From: an uncultured Clostridia bacterium
GTDB taxonomy: Bacteria; Bacillota; Clostridia; Peptostreptococcales; Anaerovoracaceae
DNA: 9,078 bases
Assembly: GCA_934278965.1 (NCBI GenBank)
Contig: CAKQWL010000217.1
Span: 1 to 9,078, forward strand
Direction of reading: 5' to 3'
The translations under genes were made by a program, and so were the position numbers. Below the pieces are notes generated by a model. The model ran no database searches and was not told where the DNA came from. It saw nothing but the letters and a program-made list of their open reading frames with translations. Each line of letters starts with the position of its first letter. Position 1 is the stretch's first letter. Shown piece after piece: positions 6,738 through 9,078 of this stretch.

Positions 6738-7373
6738 ATGTTAAAATACGGAATTTATGCAAAGTCGATTGAATCTCTCTGCTTGAAACCGGCCCTGGCA
6801 AGGCTTTCGATTTTATGTCCGGAAATGGACCTGAGAAAATACAAAAGGAAAGTGCAGCAGGAATATAAAGCGATGCTTTTAAGGACGCCGGATATCGGCG
6901 GCAGCTCCTTGGAAGTCAATCTATATATCGCCGCATTTGTTTTTTCTCTGCACAAAGCGGCGCCGGACAAAATTACGCCGGAGCTTGTAAATGAGATGGC
7001 GGAGGCGGTCTTTGACGCCCCGTTCATGATCAACATGCACAAGAATAAAAAATGTACTTTGTTCACGGACAAGGTGCAGGATAAAAAGGTAAAGGAGAGC
7101 ATCGCGAGTCAAACATCGGCGTATGAGCTTGACTGGAAATTCCGTTATGAAAAAGGAATCGATGAATTCTATAATACCTATACCGAATGCGGTATTTGCA
7201 AACTCGGAAAGAGAGAAAACTGCTTTGAGTTTGTCCCATGTTTGTGCCGCATGGATGAGCGGAATTATCGGAATGAAGGCGGAGAGCTGCATCGCACAAA
7301 GACGCTGGCGCAGGGAGATGATTGCTGCGATTTTCATGTGACCAAGCTCAAAGAACTCAAAGAAAAAAGATAG
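6738..7373 (+). CDS. L-2-amino-thiazoline-4-carboxylate hydrolase-like protein
   Basis: A 211-residue soluble protein matching the ATC-hydrolase family (Pfam ATC_hydrolase). The characterised Pseudomonas enzyme opens the thiazoline ring of ATC on the route to L-cysteine. The recognisable part is the C-terminal half: YTECGICKLGKRENC (148-162), EFVPCLC (164-170) and the family hallmark RTKTLAQGDDCCDF (186-199). Seven Cys lie between 151 and 197 (151, 154, 162, 168, 170, 196, 197), which may bind metal or be catalytic; this is not shown. The N-terminal 100 residues are less distinctive. AAGAGG (6727-6732) lies 5 nt before the ATG. It sits 64 nt after the ABC pair with no terminator between and a terminator right after it, so it is probably the last gene of the operon. 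Clostridial members are distant from the tested enzyme, so the substrate may differ. Confidence 0.8.
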   Translation: MLKYGIYAKSIESLCLKPALARLSILCPEMDLRKYKRKVQQEYKAMLLRTPDIGGSSLEVNLYIAAFVFSLHKAAPDKITPELVNEMAEAVFDAPFMINMHKNKKCTLFTDKVQDKKVKESIASQTSAYELDWKFRYEKGIDEFYNTYTECGICKLGKRENCFEFVPCLCRMDERNYRNEGGELHRTKTLAQGDDCCDFHVTKLKELKEKR

Positions 7374-7377
7374 ATAC

Positions 7378-7405
7378 AACCTCCCGCGGTCTGCGGGAGG
7401 TTTTT
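7378..7405 (+). terminator. Rho-independent terminator of the marR-ABC operon
   Basis: CCTCCCGC (7380-7387), 5-nt loop, GCGGGAGG (7393-7400), then TTTTT. An extra A/T pair extends the base. It begins a few bases after the hydrolase stop. Read from the other strand the T-run is poor (TTGTATC), so it is at best a weak terminator for the convergent MATE gene. Confidence 0.95.
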
Positions 7406-7430
7406 CATTATTGTGTCGCATGGTCCCATT

Positions 7431-8836
7431 TTATGAAATCGATTCATAGGTCTTTTCTTGTTCTTGAGCGGGTTCTTGCCCGGGACCCTGGTCGGGCATT
7501 TTCCATAGAGCTCTGAATTTATGGAAATAGTAAATGCTCATCCCAAGACTTAAAACCTCCCCCGCCGTAATGGACAGCCATACGCCATCCATATCCCAGA
7601 TGCGCGGAAGTACCAGCACCGGCAAAACCATAAACACGATCGTCCGGCAGAAAGACAAAATGGCGGAAGTCTTGCCGTCATTCAGTGCCGTAAACCAGCC
7701 GGAAGCAAAGACATTAAAGGCCATCATTGCAAAGCTGGTCGCCACAATACGGAACCCGTGAAGCGCAATGGACGCAACCTGCGCGTTTCCCTTCGCGAAA
7801 AAATGAACGACCATTCCGCCGAGAAGATAGCTGACAGCCGTAACGGCCAGCGCGGTAATTCCAAGCGTCCAGACACTGATATGAAACAAACGGGATAATC
7901 TTTCCCGATCTCTGCGCCCGAGATTATAGCTGACAACCGGAGAAATGCCATTGATATACCCTCGGAACAGTCCGCCAAACAACCCTTGCGCATACCAGAT
8001 GATCGAAAGAGACGCAACGCCGTCGGACCCGCCCAGCTCCATCAAAATACGATTGAACAAAATCGCGACAACGGAAAAGGCCAGCACACTGACCATTTCC
8101 GAAGAGCCGTTGATGCAGCTGTCGATAATCGTGTGCGTCCTCCATTTCGGGCGAACCATATAAAGAACCTGCTTCCGATTGACACAGAAATAAATCATGC
8201 CGACTGCGGAAGGAACGGCATACCCAATGCCGGTAGCAACGGCGGCCCCGGCCAGTCCCCAATGGAAGACTTCCATAAACAGCCAGTCCAGTGCAATATT
8301 CAAAATGCCGCCGAGAACAGAGAGAAATGCGCCGAGTCCGGGGCCCTCCCCACTGTAATAAAACTGAGCTGAAACACCATTCCGAACACAGTAAACGGAA
8401 GCGACATCAATATCGGGATCATATACTCCCGGCAATACGATAGAAGCGAATCATCCGAGCCTAAAAACCGGCAAAGCGGATCCAGAAATGCAAAGCAGAG
8501 TACGGTAAGTGCGGCGCTGAACACGAAAGCGACCGTCATCATAAGTGAAAAGTCTTCCCTCGCTTCCTTCTGCTTGCCCTCACCGATTTTTTTCGCAACC
8601 AGAGCATTGCCGCCGCTGCCGAACATCATGCCGATTGCCGAAGCAAGAAAAGTCATCGGCATTGTAATATTGATCGCCGATAATGCGTCCGTATCGACCC
8701 AGCGCGCGACAAAAATACCGTCTACGGTAGAATACAAGTTTAGAAAAATACTCGATAGAATGGTTGGTAAAGCAAACAGCATCAGCCATCGAAAGTCAAT
8801 GCTGTGTTCTAATTTCATCTGTGTTTTCAAACACAC
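7431..8836 (-). pseudogene. MATE-family efflux pump gene with a single-base frameshift
   Basis: Two overlapping reading frames encode one multidrug/toxin extrusion (MATE) protein. The N-terminal part (8836 to the frameshift) begins MKLEHSIDFRWLMLFALPTI and carries TVDGIFVARWV, the SGGNALVAKKIGEGK segment and REYMIPILMSLPFTVFG. The C-terminal part (frameshift to 7431) resumes GLGAFLSVLGGILNIALDWLFM and carries the GISPVVSYNLGRRDRERLSRLF motif. The break is in the run of G and C at 8336-8350. The length is 1406 nt, and adding one base gives 1407 nt or about 468 residues, the normal MATE length of about 12 membrane helices. The C-terminal frame has no start of its own. Start: GTG at 8836-8834 overlaps the ribosome binding site GAGGTG (8841-8836); TTG at 8830-8828, in frame with 5-nt spacing, is more likely. 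MATE pumps use Na+ or H+ gradients to export cationic drugs. Either a recent null mutation or a sequencing error. Confidence 0.88.
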
Positions 8837-8856
8837 ACCTCTTCCTTCTGATTTTA

Positions 8857-8897
8857 AATTAGTAATTATTTTTAATAATCATAAAATGGGACTAATT
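8857..8897. promoter_or_regulatory. AT-rich inverted repeats and possible MATE promoter
   Basis: AATTAGT (8857-8863) and ACTAATT (8891-8897) form perfect 7-bp arms 27 nt apart, with a smaller palindrome between them (ATTATT 8865-8870, AATAAT 8874-8879). A minus-strand TATGAT (8883-8878) could be the -10 box of the MATE gene, but its -35 is weak. The arrangement suggests regulator sites around the promoter, though AT-rich DNA gives such repeats easily. Confidence 0.35.
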
Positions 8898-8988
8898 ATC
8901 GAAAAAAGAAAGAGCGTCTTTGCCGTGTGCCGATAAGACAGTAATTTGAGAAAAGTACGAAATCGGCATCTGTCAGACAGGATTGGAC

Positions 8989-9031
8989 AAAACAGGCGAC
9001 ATTCAACTTCGGTTGGATGCCGCCTGTTTTT
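8989..9031 (+). terminator. Strong hairpin terminator with TTCG tetraloop, possibly bidirectional
   Basis: AAAACAGGCG (8989-8998) pairs with CGCCTGTTTT (9021-9030). Inside, CATTCAAC (9000-9007) pairs with GTTGGATG (9012-9019) with one G-T wobble, closed by the stable TTCG loop (9008-9011). The stem is flanked by A-run and T-run, so it can work in both directions, better on the plus strand. No plus-strand gene is visible just upstream, so it either ends a minus-strand gene beyond the window or a short plus-strand RNA. Confidence 0.85.
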
Positions 9032-9078
9032 ATGCGTTTAAGGGCCGAAAAACGCTTGTTTTCTGCTCTGTATAGCTT

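Larger units (their letters stand above)
8837..9078. other. Non-coding region at the right edge
   Basis: No convincing gene in this stretch. Besides the inverted repeats and terminator listed separately, TGCCGAT (8928-8934) pairs with ATCGGCA (8962-8968), and GCGTTT (9034-9039) pairs with AAACGC (9050-9055) ahead of TTGTTTT, a weak second terminator-like hairpin. The minus-strand frame from 9078 to about 8899 is open but runs through the terminator stem and does not resemble a known protein. Confidence 0.6.

Noticed and set aside
8970..8980. CTGTCAGACAG palindrome as an RNA hairpin
   Set aside because: The one-base centre is too small for a full hairpin loop; as a DNA site it is short enough to occur by chance.
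8899..9078. Minus-strand open frame of about 60 codons running in from the window edge
   Set aside because: It reads straight through both arms of a near-perfect terminator stem and has no family resemblance.

Overview
The window looks like chromosomal DNA of a Gram-positive anaerobe of the Bacillota, most likely Clostridia. Pointers are strong purine-rich Shine-Dalgarno sequences, one perfect consensus sigma-A-type promoter, GTG and probable TTG starts, roughly balanced GC, and gene families typical of clostridial gut bacteria (DUF4143 ATPase, MarR with paired ABC exporter, ATC-hydrolase-like protein, MATE pump). This placement is inference from gene content; there is no rRNA or marker gene here.

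Layout. 1-1063 (minus): 5' part of an AAA_14/DUF4143 ATPase gene running out of the window. 1064-1340: intergenic region with the ATPase promoter, a perfect 38-bp direct repeat (two copies) and a hairpin. 1341-2351 (plus): LysO-family (DUF340) lysine exporter homologue, bracketed by a perfect 22-bp direct repeat. 2422-7405 (plus): a drug-efflux-type operon with a consensus promoter, a palindromic operator candidate over the start site, a MarR repressor, two overlapping ABC half-transporters, an ATC-hydrolase-like enzyme and a rho-independent terminator. 7431-8836 (minus): a MATE efflux gene broken by a single-base frameshift. 8837-9078: non-coding, with AT-rich inverted repeats and a strong two-way terminator hairpin.

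How the genes fit together. MarR probably represses its own operon, with an effector releasing it. The two ABC proteins carry complementary signatures of a heterodimeric exporter: the first has a degenerate ATPase site (Asp for the Walker B Glu, Gln for the switch His), the second a complete one. With LysO and the MATE remnant, three of the five or six loci here are exporters, so the stretch reads as an efflux neighbourhood. The least explained elements are the 38-bp repeat with phased A-tracts around the ATPase promoter, the 22-bp repeat around lysO, the structured non-coding right end, and the role of the ATC-hydrolase-like protein in an export operon. I see no clearly new multi-gene system; the most distinctive points are regulatory.
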